From: Sequoia sempervirens
Lineage: Eukaryota > Streptophyta > Pinopsida > Cupressales > Cupressaceae
Assembly: GCA_007258455.2 (NCBI GenBank)
Contig: VDFB02270651.1
Span: forward strand, 703,849,360-703,913,359
Direction of reading: 5' to 3'
DNA length: 64,000 nt
In this document: in pieces, positions 33,951 to 45,860 of the stretch
Position numbering within the stretch: position 1 is the first letter of the stretch
Layout of the letters: each line of letters starts with the position of its first letter
Program-made: the position numbers and the translations under genes
The notes under the pieces: generated by a model
What the model saw: only the letters and a program-made list of their open reading frames with translations
Database searches by the model: none
What the model was told of the DNA's origin: nothing

Positions 33951-35115
33951 CTGACAAAATAGATAGTATTTTCAACAACTCCTTCTTTCTATCCTAAGAA
34001 AACTTTGATAGCATTGTCTTATGCATCTGTATGGGTTTGAAAAGGAAGCTACCAATTAGGTCCTTTGAGTACAGGAGCATGAGTCAAAGATGTCTTCAAA
34101 TCAGAAAATGCTTTGTCACAGTCTTCTATCCATTGAAATTCAACATCTTTCGTGACAAGGGCATACAATGGTACTGCTATTTTTCTGAAATCCTTGATGA
34201 ACCACCTATAATAGCTTACATGTCCCAATAAACTCCTAACATCCTTTTGTTTTGCAGAGATAGGTAGATTGGTGATCACCTCAATTTTTGTAGGGTCTAC
34301 TTGAATTCCTCTGTGAGAGATGTAGTGGCCACGAACTACACCTTCTTGCATCATCATGAAACAATTTTCACTATTTAGAGATAGATTGTGATCTTCACAT
34401 ATTTGTAGGACTCTCATGAGATTCTCCAATGCTTCATTGAAATCAGCACCATAGGTGGTGAAATCATCCATATCAATTTCCATGCAATCATGATAAATAT
34501 CTTAAAATATGTTAATGACTGCCCTCTGAAAAGTTGCAGGTGCATTGCATAAGCCAAATGGAAGTATCGAGTAGGAATAGGTTCCCCATGGACATGTAAA
34601 GGTGGTCTTCTCCTGGTCCTCTGGTGCAATTTGGGTTTTATTATAGCCATTGAAGCCATCTAGAAAGGAAAAGTATTGTTTTCCTGTAAGTGAGTACAAA
34701 ACTTGATCTATGAAGGGTAAGGGAAAATGGTCCTTTTTGGTGGTAGCATTGAGTTCCTTATATTCAACACAAACTTGCCACTTCCCTCCCTTTTTTGGCA
34801 CAATCACCAATGGAGACAACCACTGGCTATCTGAGATGGGGTAGATGAATCCTACATCTAGAAATTTTTGTAGTTCTCCTTTTACAATTTCTCTTAGTGT
34901 AGGGTTAATTCTTCTTTGTGGCTATCTAACTAGGGTGCAATAATCTCTATTGTAAATTATATGAGTGAAAATATTAGGGTCCAAGCCCTTCATATCATGA
35001 TAGTCCCACACAAATGCATGCTGGTGGGTCTTCAGTAAGGTTTTCAATGACAACTGTTGTTCTTCACTCAATTTGTTGTTGATGTGCAAATGTTTTCCTT
35101 TTTCCACTTGCACTT
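33951..35115 (-). pseudogene. Element 2 reverse transcriptase
   Basis: Gypsy RT read from about 35100. It enters with HQHAFVWDYHDMKGLDPNIF and LSPLVIVPKKGGKWQVCVEY. The palm has KDHFPLPFIDQVLYSLTGKQ, FTCPWGTYSYSILPFGLCNA and PATFQRAV. The catalytic box reads EIDMDDFTTYG: the two aspartates are there, but the residue before MDD, usually F, is D. The C-terminal part is GVVRGHYISHRGIQVDPTKI and LLGHVSYYRWFIKDFRKIAV. Stops separate the pieces (about 34921, 34502 and 34049). The pattern is that of Athila. Confidence 0.88.
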
Positions 35116-35830
35116 ATGTAGTTATCTCTATCATAGCTGCTTCACTAATGCTTGGTAGTTTGAGTTCATGTGGCAACAATATATGAGACATACCTATTGC
35201 TACAGGAATTTTAGCTATAGGAATAGTTTTTGTAGGAAGAGCAGACAAAAGTGTCTTGAATGGAACAAAAAAATGAGAAGATGATGCTTCCTCCACTTCA
35301 CGATGATTTTGAATGATGTTAGCCAACATTTCATCTTCATCTTGAAGCTACATAAAAGAGCTTCTTCCTAACATCATAAGCTACACCACAAAATTAACTT
35401 CCCCATCCTCTTCAATAACATGTGGCCATATAGAATTATCTAGATCATGGGATGGTTGAGTAGGAGGGTAGAGAACAAGCTTTTTGGTGTTCTTTCCATA
35501 AAAAATGGTCATGTCTCCCATCTTGCATCCAATATATTCATTTTTTTGTTGCTAACCATGGTCTTCCTAGAATGATAGGGTACTTGCTGAGTGTGGCTTT
35601 AAGAGAAAGAATCATGAAATCTGTTGTGTACTCCCATGAGTCCAGAGTACCACAAGGTCCTCTACTACACCATCAAGTTTAATGGTTGAACTATCAGCAA
35701 GCTGGAAGATGGTAGGAGTAGGTCTCATGCTTGCAAAATTTAGTTGTTGCAAGATATCCTTGGTCATTACATTTATTGCTGCTCCCAATTCAATCAGAGC
35801 ATTATTTATTTAGATCCCATTTATAACAAC
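35116..35830 (-). pseudogene. Element 2 aspartic protease region
   Basis: On the minus strand near 35800 the text LIELGAAINVMTKDILQQLN matches the Athila/Tat protease active site, usually DLGAS-INLM, with the catalytic aspartate changed to glutamate. It continues as RPTPTIFQLADSSTIKLDGV, matching the conserved LADRS..GVVED block. After that the frame decays, with stops near 35566 and 35350; a later open piece at 35114-35329 links to RT. Confidence 0.75.
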
Positions 35831-37897
35831 TCCTACCATAGGACTCCCCGGGTCATTATATTTGGGAACAACCAATTTTCCAAGCATGATGTTAGCTAGT
35901 TGTCCCACCACATGAACCATAGTGGGGTCTTTCTTCTTCCTGCCTGGCTTCTTAAGGCATGCTTCCTTAATTTCCTTGCCACAGATTGGAAAATCTTTTA
36001 TGGCCTGAAATAGAAGTATCTGGACACATATATGCTTTAGTTGATCCAAGATTTCAAAGGTTGTGTCCTCATTTTCTTCCTTTTTCTTGGAAACTTCCAA
36101 TCTTTGAGGAAATGGTGGTTCTTGTTTAGTCTGCTTGACTGGGACTGGTTCAAGATTTTTAGGTGCACTTGGCTTAATTGGATCATTCAAAGGTTCCTTT
36201 TCCTCTTCCACAAGAAGCTCAGTAATAATGGGCATGGAAGGGGATGGTAAATTATTTCCTGAATGCAAGTGGATGTCACTCACACTCACAACATATGCAG
36301 GGAATTGATTTGAATTAGTACAGTATACTAGTTGTTGTTTTGGTTTGTTATTTGGGTTAGGTGTGGGTTGAGCTGGTAGCTAAGTAGGTTTAGGTGGATT
36401 TGAGCTTGGATTAGCAGGAGGAGGCATTATAGCAAGTTGATGAGGCTGAGAAGGTGGTTGCATGTAGCTATTTTTTTGGTTTGGCCATTGTTTTCCTCGC
36501 CTCCATTGATTTGTTTTCTACCAATTTCCTCGAGGTGGTTACCAGTTTCCTTGAAACTACTGCCAATTCCCCTAAGGTTGCTGCCACTGGGGTGGAGAGT
36601 TTTGGTGATTAGACTAGGTATTTGGAGGGTTACTCCAAGGCCGTGGTGGATATCCTCCATAGTTGGATGGATATGGGGGTTTCTATTGGTTACTAGATGA
36701 ATAAGAATTGAAATATGGCCCAACAAAAGATAGTGGATCTAGTGGCATACCTTGTTTTGGAGCCCATGGCGTCCTTTGTGTAACATATTAGACTTGATCT
36801 TCTTCATACTAGATTGGCTTGAACTTAGGTGCAATCTACTTGCTGTCAATATTAGCTATCATCTTGCATCTACATTTCTTCTTCTTTTGTCTGCAATGAG
36901 GGCAATATTCTGCCAACATTTCCTCTGCCTCCTCTTGTTTCTTCTTGTCCTAAAGTGTATCTAGCTGAGTAGCTAGATTGTTTATAATGTCTTGCTTGAA
37001 GTCTACCAACAAATGAGTAATCTCCATTCTTGAAACTCCACTGGTAGATGACTCACCCATAGAAGATTGGTAAGCTCTCCCTTTGTTTGAAGTTTCCCTA
37101 GAGTAGTTCTGACATATCCTGTTGATATCCTCCCTAGGAACTTGGGAGATATCTCCTCCTCCCATTAGGTCCAAGGCATCAGTGCAACTGTCATTATTAA
37201 TTCCTCTTAGGAAAAATAGCTTTTGTGAGTCTTCATTGAGTGTATGCTGTGGGGATTTCTATAGGAAAAATAGAAACCTTGCAATGTAATCCTCTAGGCT
37301 CTCATCTTCCTTCTGCTGCATCCTAAAAATATAATCTCCTCTCATGTCACTACCCCTGCAATACTCCTTGTATTTCTCAAGGAATTTTTTCTTCATATCA
37401 TCCCATATCACCATAGTATTTTTTCCTAGGCTCATGAACCATCTTAATGCAGCTTCTTTTAGAGTGGTAGGAAATAGCTTGAGCCTATGGGTATTGTTGG
37501 TATAGTCATAACTCCTGTAGAGTATGCCAAACTCAAACAAGAAGGTATCATGATCCTCTATGAAAAGTCCATAGAACATAGGAAGGACTGAAGCAGGGAT
37601 ATTTTTGAGGTTTTATACTTCATTCTCATGAGAAATTGGGAAAAGAAAAGCTAGTTGATTAGGTTTGTTTCTATTTGCATCACCCATACCTACCTGATGT
37701 AGTTCCAAAGAAAAGGGGTTGTCAATCAGATTTTGATCTTCAGAGGAAACTTCAGAGCTAGTCAGATCAGGGAATGCATCAACAAATGGGTGTGGATCTT
37801 CTTCTCTTGGCAGGTTCTGATATTCAACTAACTATAATGGATCAAGATTGTTAGGAAGGAATCTCCCATGAGAATCTCTCCTCCTTCCTCTATGCAT
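35831..37897 (-). pseudogene. Element 2 gag
   Basis: Gag read from a likely start at 37897 (MHRGRRRDSHGRFLPNNLDP). Its core (37259-37579) contains MFYGLFIEDHDTFLFEFGIL, RLKLFPTTLKEAALRWFMSL and KFLEKYKEYCRGSDMRGDYI, the usual retrotransposon gag pattern. Further on is a small cysteine cluster, YCPHCRQKKKKCRCKM (about 36850-36900), perhaps a nucleic-acid-binding knuckle of unusual form. A proline/asparagine/tryptophan-rich stretch (36430-36720) and an acidic/lysine-rich part (35810-36289) lead into the protease. Roughly ten stops occur. Confidence 0.8.
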
Positions 37898-38057
37898 GTG
37901 GTATCAACTCACTATCAGCCAACTCACACAAAGAATTGGAAAAGGAATAGTGGATCAATACTTTCCTAAATGAGGGGTATACTAAGAAAAACTTTTAGAA
38001 ATACTACAACAAGAAAAACTATCAATGACTCCAAAGAACTCCCTAGTTCGACACCAT

Positions 38058-38074
38058 CCCTAGAAATGACACCA
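38058..38074 (-). other. Element 2 primer-binding site
   Basis: On the minus strand TGGTGTCATTTCTAGGG begins four bases past the 5' LTR end. The TGG start and position fit a tRNA primer site; the tRNA is not named. Confidence 0.6.
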
Positions 38075-38078
38075 AAAA

Positions 38079-39278
38079 TGTTGGCCTCCAACAATGATTT
38101 AACAACTAAGACCTTACAGTTGTGATTTAGAGATTAGACATCTAAACTGAATAGCCATTTCAATCATCATGAAGGTGCATTTAACTTATCAACCCAGGGA
38201 TGTGAACTTGAAATGGGTCCGCACAGTATGTGCACTAAGGATACAAAGTAGCCATTTTCATCCTACAACTAAAAGAGACACAATACTGAAAGTAAATTAC
38301 TTGGAAAGGAATAACATAAATGTTGAACATCAACCAACAACTGTACTAACCTAAAATGCATGTGAAAAATTAAAATATGAGCAAAAAAATAGGAAACTAC
38401 TATGTCTACTTTGGCTACAGGAACAGTTAGTTCCAAATTCTTAACTAATTACTAAATAGAAAATAATAACTAAACTAAAGGAAAAAATGCTCACCAAGTG
38501 GGCCCCATTGGATGAGTATCCCTTAAGTCAAATGTAAACTCAGATGCACAGAATTATAAACTCATTTTACTCATGGGAAAACATGAGTACAATAGAGTAG
38601 TGAAACTGTATTACTAAAAACTAAGAATGCAATTACACCATTAGATTGTGCAACCTCCTGAGAAGGAGCATTTGGGTCTTATTTATCAGAAAAGAAGCTA
38701 CTAACTAGTCATCTAACAAGGCAATCAACTCCAATAGATTAGGAGGATGCCACTTTAGGGAAAGCATGAAAAATAGAGAGGTGGTTATGCATGCATGAAA
38801 TCTAGTCAAGTATGTTGCCTTAACACAAATTTAGCACAACAGTAATGCTTATATTTGCTCAACAACAATAAAGACCATTTATAGGGCAGTTACAACTTTG
38901 ATTTAAATGAGGAATTTCTCACCATCAAGAGTCTTCCCTCCATTGACCTTTAAATGACCACCTTGTTGACTATTATGGTGATTGACTAGCTATCAGAGTC
39001 TTCCTTCATTTCACAGGCCTCTAATCATATCTGCATGGCAATATTAGTACACACAATAATTGCACATTTGTAACTATCTTAAAGAACATTCATTAATCCA
39101 CATGTGGAATTACAAATAGCCCATATAACATGTCAATGTCATTAAAGATTTGTAGAAATATTAGGCCCAATGTCTATGGTTTTGAGGAAATATCAACATT
39201 CAAACATCAAGGTCCATGACCACTTCAGCAAATAGATCATAAATTCTACCAAAATTAAACCATAAACCAGACTCATCA
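38079..39278 (-). repeat. Element 2 5' LTR (right copy)
   Basis: 1200 bp, from TGTTGGCCTCCAACA to actcatca on plus. Its first 15 bases are themselves nearly palindromic (TGTTGG..CCAACA). Confidence 0.87.
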
Positions 39279-39283
39279 CACCC
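39279..39283. repeat. Target-site duplication of Element 2, right
   Basis: caccc, matching 21709-21713. Confidence 0.88.
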
Positions 39284-40690
39284 TAGGTCAGTCCTTTACG
39301 AGTCCATCATAATAAACTGACATCTTTCATCTGTTCATATCTTCATCTTGTAAATGTGTTGAGTCAATCAAACTACATGGTCTCTACATGTATAACACAA
39401 GCAAGGATTATCTTTGATTAGCCCCAGAGACCCCTATGATAGGTCTTTTAGGTTAGGTTCTTGGTCAAAATTCTTGAAAAACCCAAAACATCCAAATATT
39501 TGAGAAAACCCCAAAACATCTAGATATCTTAGAAAACCCCAAAACATTCAAATATCTCAAAAAACTCAAAAACATTCAAAAAAATAGAAAATACAAAAAC
39601 ATTTGAAATTTGAAAATCCAAAAAAAATAGAAAACATTCAAAAGACCTAAATGGCCTCAAATATCTCAGAAAACCCTAAACAACTTCATAAAATCTAAAA
39701 AACATGAACATTCATATAAAAATTCAAAAACATAAAAATACCAAATATATTGAAATATTCTAGAAAATCCAAAATCATCCATCCCATCTTACTTTCACCC
39801 ATAATAAATTGATCATCACCTCCAAAATTTGGCAAAACAAGTAGAAAACAAACATAACAAGTTGTAAAGTAAGAACCTAATTGTCAAAATCTAAAGTATA
39901 GATCATGAGTAAATGTGTCAGTGGAGTTTGTATCAACAACTCATCTTAGCATCATCATCCTAACATCAAACAACCTCTGATCAACATGTCCTAGGATGTA
40001 TCCTTCTTGTGGTGGGAATCAATATCAAAAATCACTTTAGCTAAACCTAAACAGGCAAGAGATATAGATAACATTGATTGTTTGTCTTTGATCTTTTCTT
40101 ATGATTTTTCTTAATGATCCATTCTAAGGACCTCTTGATGATGTCTATCAAAAATTATTTAGAGAGAACAAAATGGGGCATAGATCATTATCTTTCATTT
40201 GTTGTGCTTTTGGGTACTCTTGTAAAATAATCTTGGCACATACTTTCTTAGTAATGTGTAGGAAAGTTGTTTGGATTACATTGTTGACTATTGCATATGC
40301 TTTGGTCCAATATATTCTAAGTTTCTAACTTGCATTCCAACAAGGTTTTTGTATTTCAATATGTGAACAAGAACTATCCTATCTATTTACTGAGTCAAAG
40401 TCCATTACACTAGATACAATGTCATTCTGGTTCTCAATACCTTGATGCATCGTGTCTATGTGTTATATCGAACAATAAGGAATGACAAAAATCCCAATTC
40501 TGAAGTGTGAGCAAATCATCATCATGTATTTCATCCTCATTTTGCATTGTCTCATCACCATCTCTAATAAAGTCTTGATGGATCAAGGACTTGTTGGATC
40601 ATTTGAAGCAATCATCGAAATCAATGATCATTCATTCTTTATTCTTCTATCTTCTCTTCACACTAACCTGGTATCATGACAGTCAACAAA
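39284..40690 (+). other. Element 1 non-coding region, right part
   Basis: It continues the region cut by Element 2. From 39470 to 39790 there are irregular A-rich repeats of the type aaaacattcaaaa. No coding frame is recognised. Confidence 0.5.
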
Positions 40691-41170
40691 AAAATCATGA
40701 ATGCATCCACCCTACATCCAAAAACCATCAACATACATACATCTCATAATCATAACATCCATCATCATAATCATTGCATATCACATCATACATTTTGCAT
40801 TATAATTTGAGTTATGATGAACAATATACATTTGTTGTTATAAGCATCTTAAATCATTACATATCATGAGAATTTGCATCCATACATTCATATGCATACA
40901 TCATCATCATAAAATTGCATAGAAACTATACAAAAAATACATCCACATCATTTGCATCCATAACATTTGCATCACATATCATTCATTCCATAGCATATTG
41001 TGAAAAGATACTAAAAAAGAACACAACATTGCATCCAAGTCATATCATAATCATCGCATATCATATAGACATAAGTAGAGTGCATCCATACATAATATAA
41101 GCATCACATATCATATGCATCCATAAACATGAAATAAGATGAACATATCATGAATCATCCATATCTGTAT
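40690..41170. repeat. Imperfect CATCAT-rich array
   Basis: About 480 bases built from words such as catcatcat, catccata and catcacatatcat, without a fixed unit length. Tandem or simple repeats between pol and the 3' LTR are common in Ogre-type elements. No reading frame is credible. Confidence 0.55.
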
Positions 41171-41299
41171 CATATATATATTTCAAAAAATGAATGTCAT
41201 GGTACAAAATATGGATCAGTGTATGTATAATAATAAAAAGTACAATATCCATAAGTCTACCAAAAAGGAGCCCATGAATGTATATCTGTGATAAAATTT

Positions 41300-43080
41300 G
41301 GGCAACAAAATCAAAAATTTTATATACATAATGGCTAGCCCTGACAACTTCTACCCTCTCCAGCCTGCCTCTCAGGTTGATCCTTTACTCTCGTATGTCC
41401 ATCACTACACTACAAAAATTAGGTTTTTTGAGTGCATGTGGTACATCTCGATGGTAATGCTGCCTATAATAAGCAACCTCTATAATGATCTCTCTATACA
41501 ATTTGGCTAAAACTATCCTACCATGAGTGGCCACCATCATAGCCTCTATCTGCTGGTGTTGGGAAATCTCTTGATCTCTCTCTTTGGTCACAACCTGTAC
41601 CCATTGTAATGCCTGATTTCTTTCAGCTGTGATGGCCACCATGACCTATTTCCATTCCCAATCCCACTCAATAGTAATACCCAAGATCTACTAGCAAGCC
41701 TGATCCCACTCACCAGTCAAAATCTGCACCTACTATTGTAGCTACTAAATTTGTGCATCACTAACATCTGGTGGTGGGGATGGTGGTGCTGCCTATTGTT
41801 GTGGTCCCTACTACTGTACAGTTGAAGGCTATTGTCTGATCGGTGGAGCCCCCATAACCTGACCATCCTGGCCATCTTAGCCACCCTGTCCTCTACCTCT
41901 AGGCCTCCCTCGTAGAGGAGCACCCACTGGATATGTCAATCATCGTGGAGGTACAAACCAGGCTTCATATGTTGGCATAGTCTTTGCTACTTCCTGACCC
42001 TGATCAAAGGCCCAAGGCTGAACCACTAACTGTTTGAAGCTCTCGACTAACTCAAGAGCTAGAATGGTCGGTCCCCATGTGGGAACCTCTCTATCTAACC
42101 TAGCAAAAATAGCCTGGTACCCATCATCTGGTCTATCCTAGACCTCCCCAAACTACCAAGCCACGCTTTCTCATAAATACCACTCAATAATTGTGTGCTT
42201 GTGACCCTGCATGTATTAGGTCTTCCTGGAAAAATATAGTTGTTGTACATCATCAAACCATGGTGGCACTTGTAGCCATGAGCATCAACAGAAAACTATC
42301 ATATCATCAATAACTTGTCACCAATATGAGAGCCCAATCTATACAGTGTGCCTCAGGGTAATAGCACCCCTGTACTGCTAGATCACAGGATCATCTAGCT
42401 TGATGTATGCCATCTACACAATAGGTCAGAGCACGGAAATATGCTCGCATGCCCAAATATGAAGTAGATTCACCCCTGCACTAATAGCTCTCCTATCACA
42501 GTAAACAAAATCATACATATCATGATACAAGAGGCCAACATCATGGACCCCTATGCAAAGAGTTTCCTATAAAGCATCCGATGCAATGCCAAGCCCCATC
42601 CTAGGCTGAACCCTTTGTTGTATCTATCAGGAGAAACTAGACCTAAAATAATGGTTGCAAGGATCAATCTGAATATGGGAATGTGACCTCTATACATCTC
42701 AAGGTCAATCTGTGATGTCCTCAAGCTCCATCACCTCATGATAGGTGTCAAATATAGAATCAACATCATAGATCACTCAATCACTATGAATCAGAAAATG
42801 AAGGATACACCAAACATCCTCCAAGGTCATCATCACCTCACCTGTCGAAAGGTGGAACGATGACATCTCATTATGCCATCTCTCACACAAAGTAATCATC
42901 ATAACAAGATGTGTCTAGATGACGAGTGCATATGTGACATACTAGAGGCTAATCTCTCCTAGGTGCTCCTAGCACAGATTTGACAAATTGCTTAATTTCT
43001 CAAACATAGTGGGTCTATGCTTGTGCAACATCAGTGGTGGAATGACCTCTTGCATCCATGAAGCACATGACATCAAGAAA
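41300..43080 (-). pseudogene. Antisense plant mobile domain (PMD) frame in Element 1
   Basis: A degenerate gene on the strand opposite to Element 1's gag-pol. Read from about 43075 it gives HRPTMFEKLSNLSNL and then ERWHNEMSSFHLSTGEVMMT with LEDVWCILHFLIH (42795-42890). This is the signature W..E...FHLP.GE.T.TL.DV..LLGLPI of the plant mobile domain. Further on come HIWACEHISVL (about 42445) and EVPTWGPTILALELVESFKQ (about 42050). An arginine/glycine/proline-rich stretch (41880-41930) precedes a coiled-coil-like end, VTKERDQEISQHQQIEAMMV (41385-41642). Many stops. Tat elements are known to carry extra, sometimes antisense, ORFs with this domain; its job there is unknown. Confidence 0.75.
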
Positions 43081-44018
43081 TTGAGGAAATTTGACTCAAT
43101 TTGAAATTTATAGCTCAAAAATCACAAGTGTTGTTGTCTGTGATAATGTCGCTATATTCAAATTTCAAATTGCAACACCCAAAAGCATTTAAAATTACAA
43201 ATTGCAACATGTGTCACCAAACACAAGGGCATCACATTTTAATCTTTGGAAAACCCTAACCCTAATTTCTAAATTGGCAAAAGATTTGCTATACAAGTAT
43301 GTGTCGCATTTTAAAATTAGAAACCCTAATTTTAAATTGCAACTAGCATCACCATATACATATGCGTCACTATAATTCATTTTAGCATTATTGATTTCCA
43401 TTTGGGCATCACTATATAGTGATGCCACCAAATTTTAAATTTCAAAATGTAATAAATGGATCCAAAAGTCAAATTTCAAATCAAGTTTGGAGTTACATAT
43501 CAGTGGTACTACACCTAGAAGCTATTGGAACTCTCAAACTATATCAGAGATATTCCTTGGAAGCTCTTGGAAATCCATTTTGTTAGAGGGTCAAAGCTCA
43601 AAATAGTAAGAATCTCTCAAGTGTGAATGCACAAATGAATTGAAAGTGACCCTTCTAGGTTTATTTAAGTTAGAAAATTAGGGCTTTTTTCCCTAATTTC
43701 ACCTTCAAGATAGGGTTTATCATCATTTTCACCAATTTTTCCATTTTGAACCTAATTTTTTTATCGTTTTTTGTATTTTTGGCATAATTATTGCATCTTG
43801 GAGCCTTTCTAGACCCTCGAGGTAGCTTTTAACCTTTATCGAGAAATCAACCCAAAATTTGAAATTTCTGCACAATTTCTCAAGGGGGTAGGGAATCAAA
43901 TTTATCCTTCAATAGTGGGGCATCTAAAAAATTATAAAATTTTTATTTTTTGATTTAAGCAACAGTTTTGATCTGAAAGGTGTTATTATTTGAACCGAAG
44001 TAGTAGGTACCTTGCTTC
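43081..44018 (+). other. Element 1 3' non-coding region
   Basis: AT-rich, with words gcatcac and gtgatgcc repeated near 43210-43430, similar in kind to words in the 5' leader near 3100-3215. No gene. It ends in the polypurine tract. Confidence 0.45.
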
Positions 44019-44032
44019 AAAGAGGGGAAAAA
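44019..44032 (+). other. Element 1 polypurine tract
   Basis: AAAGAGGGGAAAAA directly before the 3' LTR; it primes plus-strand DNA synthesis. It is identical to the tract of Element 3. Confidence 0.88.
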
Positions 44033-45440
44033 TGTAGACACTAAAAAATATCCTGAATGATATCATACACTCGAAACAAATTTACTAACATCATTTCCTC
44101 TTCAAATCCATCTTATTTTAACTTAATTGATTAAATTAGCCTAGCTGTTTAATTAATTGCATCATTTTCATTCATTAACCTAATTCATCAAAAGTAGGTT
44201 AATTCATCCTCCTTCATGCTAACATTTCATCCCATTAAATTAAATAAATCAAAACATTTAATTTAATTCCCTAAGTCATCTTATTTAATTAAATAACCCT
44301 AAATTATTTAATTAAATATCATTTCATCTCTCTCTCCCCATTTATTAAATTATTTAATAAATATCGCTTTATTCCTCCAAATCTCCTAATTGCATGATTA
44401 AACCTTGTTTAAATTAGCAATTAAACTAATTTTCCTCTACAAGGCAATATTCCTATCTCCTTTTTTTGCATAATTAAAGTTTTCTTTTAATTTGCAAAAT
44501 GCCTTTTTCCTCACCCAAATGAATATTCCAAAAGAATATTCTTATTCCTCCATCACTTGAAAAAGGGATATTTTCACGTAGCTTCTAATGCAAATTTTAA
44601 CCTTTAACCTTTTGAACAAGTCACCTTTGACCTGAGTGTGTAGGTCAAAAGTGTGTTTGTTTGGAGCAAATGTGAACCCTTGATTAAATATCATCATCCA
44701 TTCTCATTCATTAATGAGAATCTATGACCCATGCCTCTCATCTCCTTCATCTTTGACCATTGATTAATCTTTTCAATCTCACCCTTCATTCCTCATTTGC
44801 TCTCCTATAAATAGGTCACTATTTGGAGACAAATGGATCCATCTTTCAATTGAAAACTCATGTTGTTGAATTCATATGCACTCACACTCATATTTCACTC
44901 ACTTTTAACTTGTTTTAGCTTATTTCTAATTGCATAATAGCTTAAAGCATCCATTAATGGCTTCCATGCATCCATCTTAGTTTGTATATGAATTAGGGTT
45001 TCCATATTTTAGCTTAGAATTAGGTTAGGTTATCTTAGCAATTACATAATTAGCTCATTTTTTAGCATAAAATCATGTTAATTTATCTTTCATCATGTTT
45101 AATTTAGCATAAACTAGGTTTTCATCCATTTATCACAATGGTTTCATCGATTCTCTTCCATAGAATCGACTAAAACATGATCACTAATCACGGGATTGGG
45201 AAAGGTTCGTCGCTTCACATCAACATGACACAAATTCCAAAACAAGATAAGTTTCAAATGGGTTAGAGTAGGAATTTAACTATTTTATAGTTTGTAACTT
45301 TACGTTTGTATAAATGCTTAGTTTAATCTTTTCAATTTGAATGATCTTGTTTGGTAGATGTAGGTTTATTTGGGTAAATTGTGCTTCAATTCATCATGGA
45401 TTAAGAATAATCGACCCACACTAACAATCCTCTTCTCATA
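44033..45440 (+). repeat. Element 1 3' LTR
   Basis: 1408 bp; partner of 1392-2796. It ends tcata where the 5' LTR has tcaca. TATA box at 44806-44813. Confidence 0.9.
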
Positions 45441-45445
45441 GTGTT
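45441..45445. repeat. Target-site duplication of Element 1, right
   Basis: gtgtt, matching 1387-1391. Confidence 0.9.
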
Positions 45446-45860
45446 AATAGAAATTGTGTGAATGTTACTTGCTTTAATATTGGCTATTGAGATTTCATTT
45501 AACCATTTAGAATTGATAAACAAAGTAAATCTTATTATTATCCATTTAATTTCAATATTTGTTTCTAAATATTTCTCATAACCCTTTAATATTTTGATCT
45601 TTAATTCATGACATTCAAAAGTAAGAAAAATAACATATGAATAATATATTTGTTAAAAAAGAGCATTAACATGCAATAGGATTATGAAGAATAAAATATA
45701 TTATTTTAATTGCATGTCCTAAATGTATCTTCTAGAAAACCTAAATATACAAGCCCCTTACTGAAATATGTTTACGTCAACCTCTTAGTTGTCCATCACA
45801 ATCAAGACTTGACCCAAAATGAACATTGGAAAATATAGGTTTTATTTTCAAGAGGAGCAA
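45446..45860. other. AT-rich flank, no gene seen
   Basis: The pre-insertion sequence to the right of Element 1. No coding signal recognised; it may belong to the LINE remnant that follows. Confidence 0.4.

Larger units (their letters stand above)
21714..39278 (-). mobile_element. Element 2: Ty3/gypsy retrotransposon, Athila-Tat branch, minus strand
   Basis: A 17.6-kb LTR retrotransposon inserted into Element 1 in the opposite orientation. The LTRs are 21714-22900 and 38079-39278 and the duplication is caccc. Primer site (by the right LTR), gag, protease, RT, RNase H, integrase, an extra 3' ORF and polypurine tract follow in that order on the minus strand. RT text such as DDFTTYG, GVVRGHYISHRGIQVDPTKI and LLGHVSYYRWFIKDFRKIA is Athila-like. 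A 6.2-kb PLE unit interrupts integrase; without it the element is about 11.4 kb. Stops show it is inactive. Confidence 0.9.
1392..45440 (+). mobile_element. Element 1: giant Tat/Ogre-type Ty3/gypsy retrotransposon with nested insertions
   Basis: A plus-strand LTR retrotransposon spanning 44 kb. Direct LTRs of 1405 and 1408 bp begin TGTAGACACTAAAAAATAT and end in tcaca or tcata. They are flanked by a perfect gtgtt duplication, followed by a primer-binding site on the left and preceded by a polypurine tract on the right. Domain order is leader, gag, protease, G-patch-like motif, RT, RNase H, second RNase H and integrase, then an antisense plant-mobile-domain frame. This order is characteristic of the Tat/Ogre clade. 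Elements 2, 3 and 4 are inserted inside it; removing them leaves about 19.3 kb, in keeping with the large size of Ogre elements. Many stops show it cannot move on its own. Confidence 0.92.

Noticed and set aside
36437..36964. Plus-strand tryptophan/leucine-rich frames
   Set aside because: They are shadows of the Element 2 gag on the minus strand.
40690..41170. CRISPR-like array
   Set aside because: There is no fixed repeat with spacers; the words vary in length, and the context is a plant retrotransposon.
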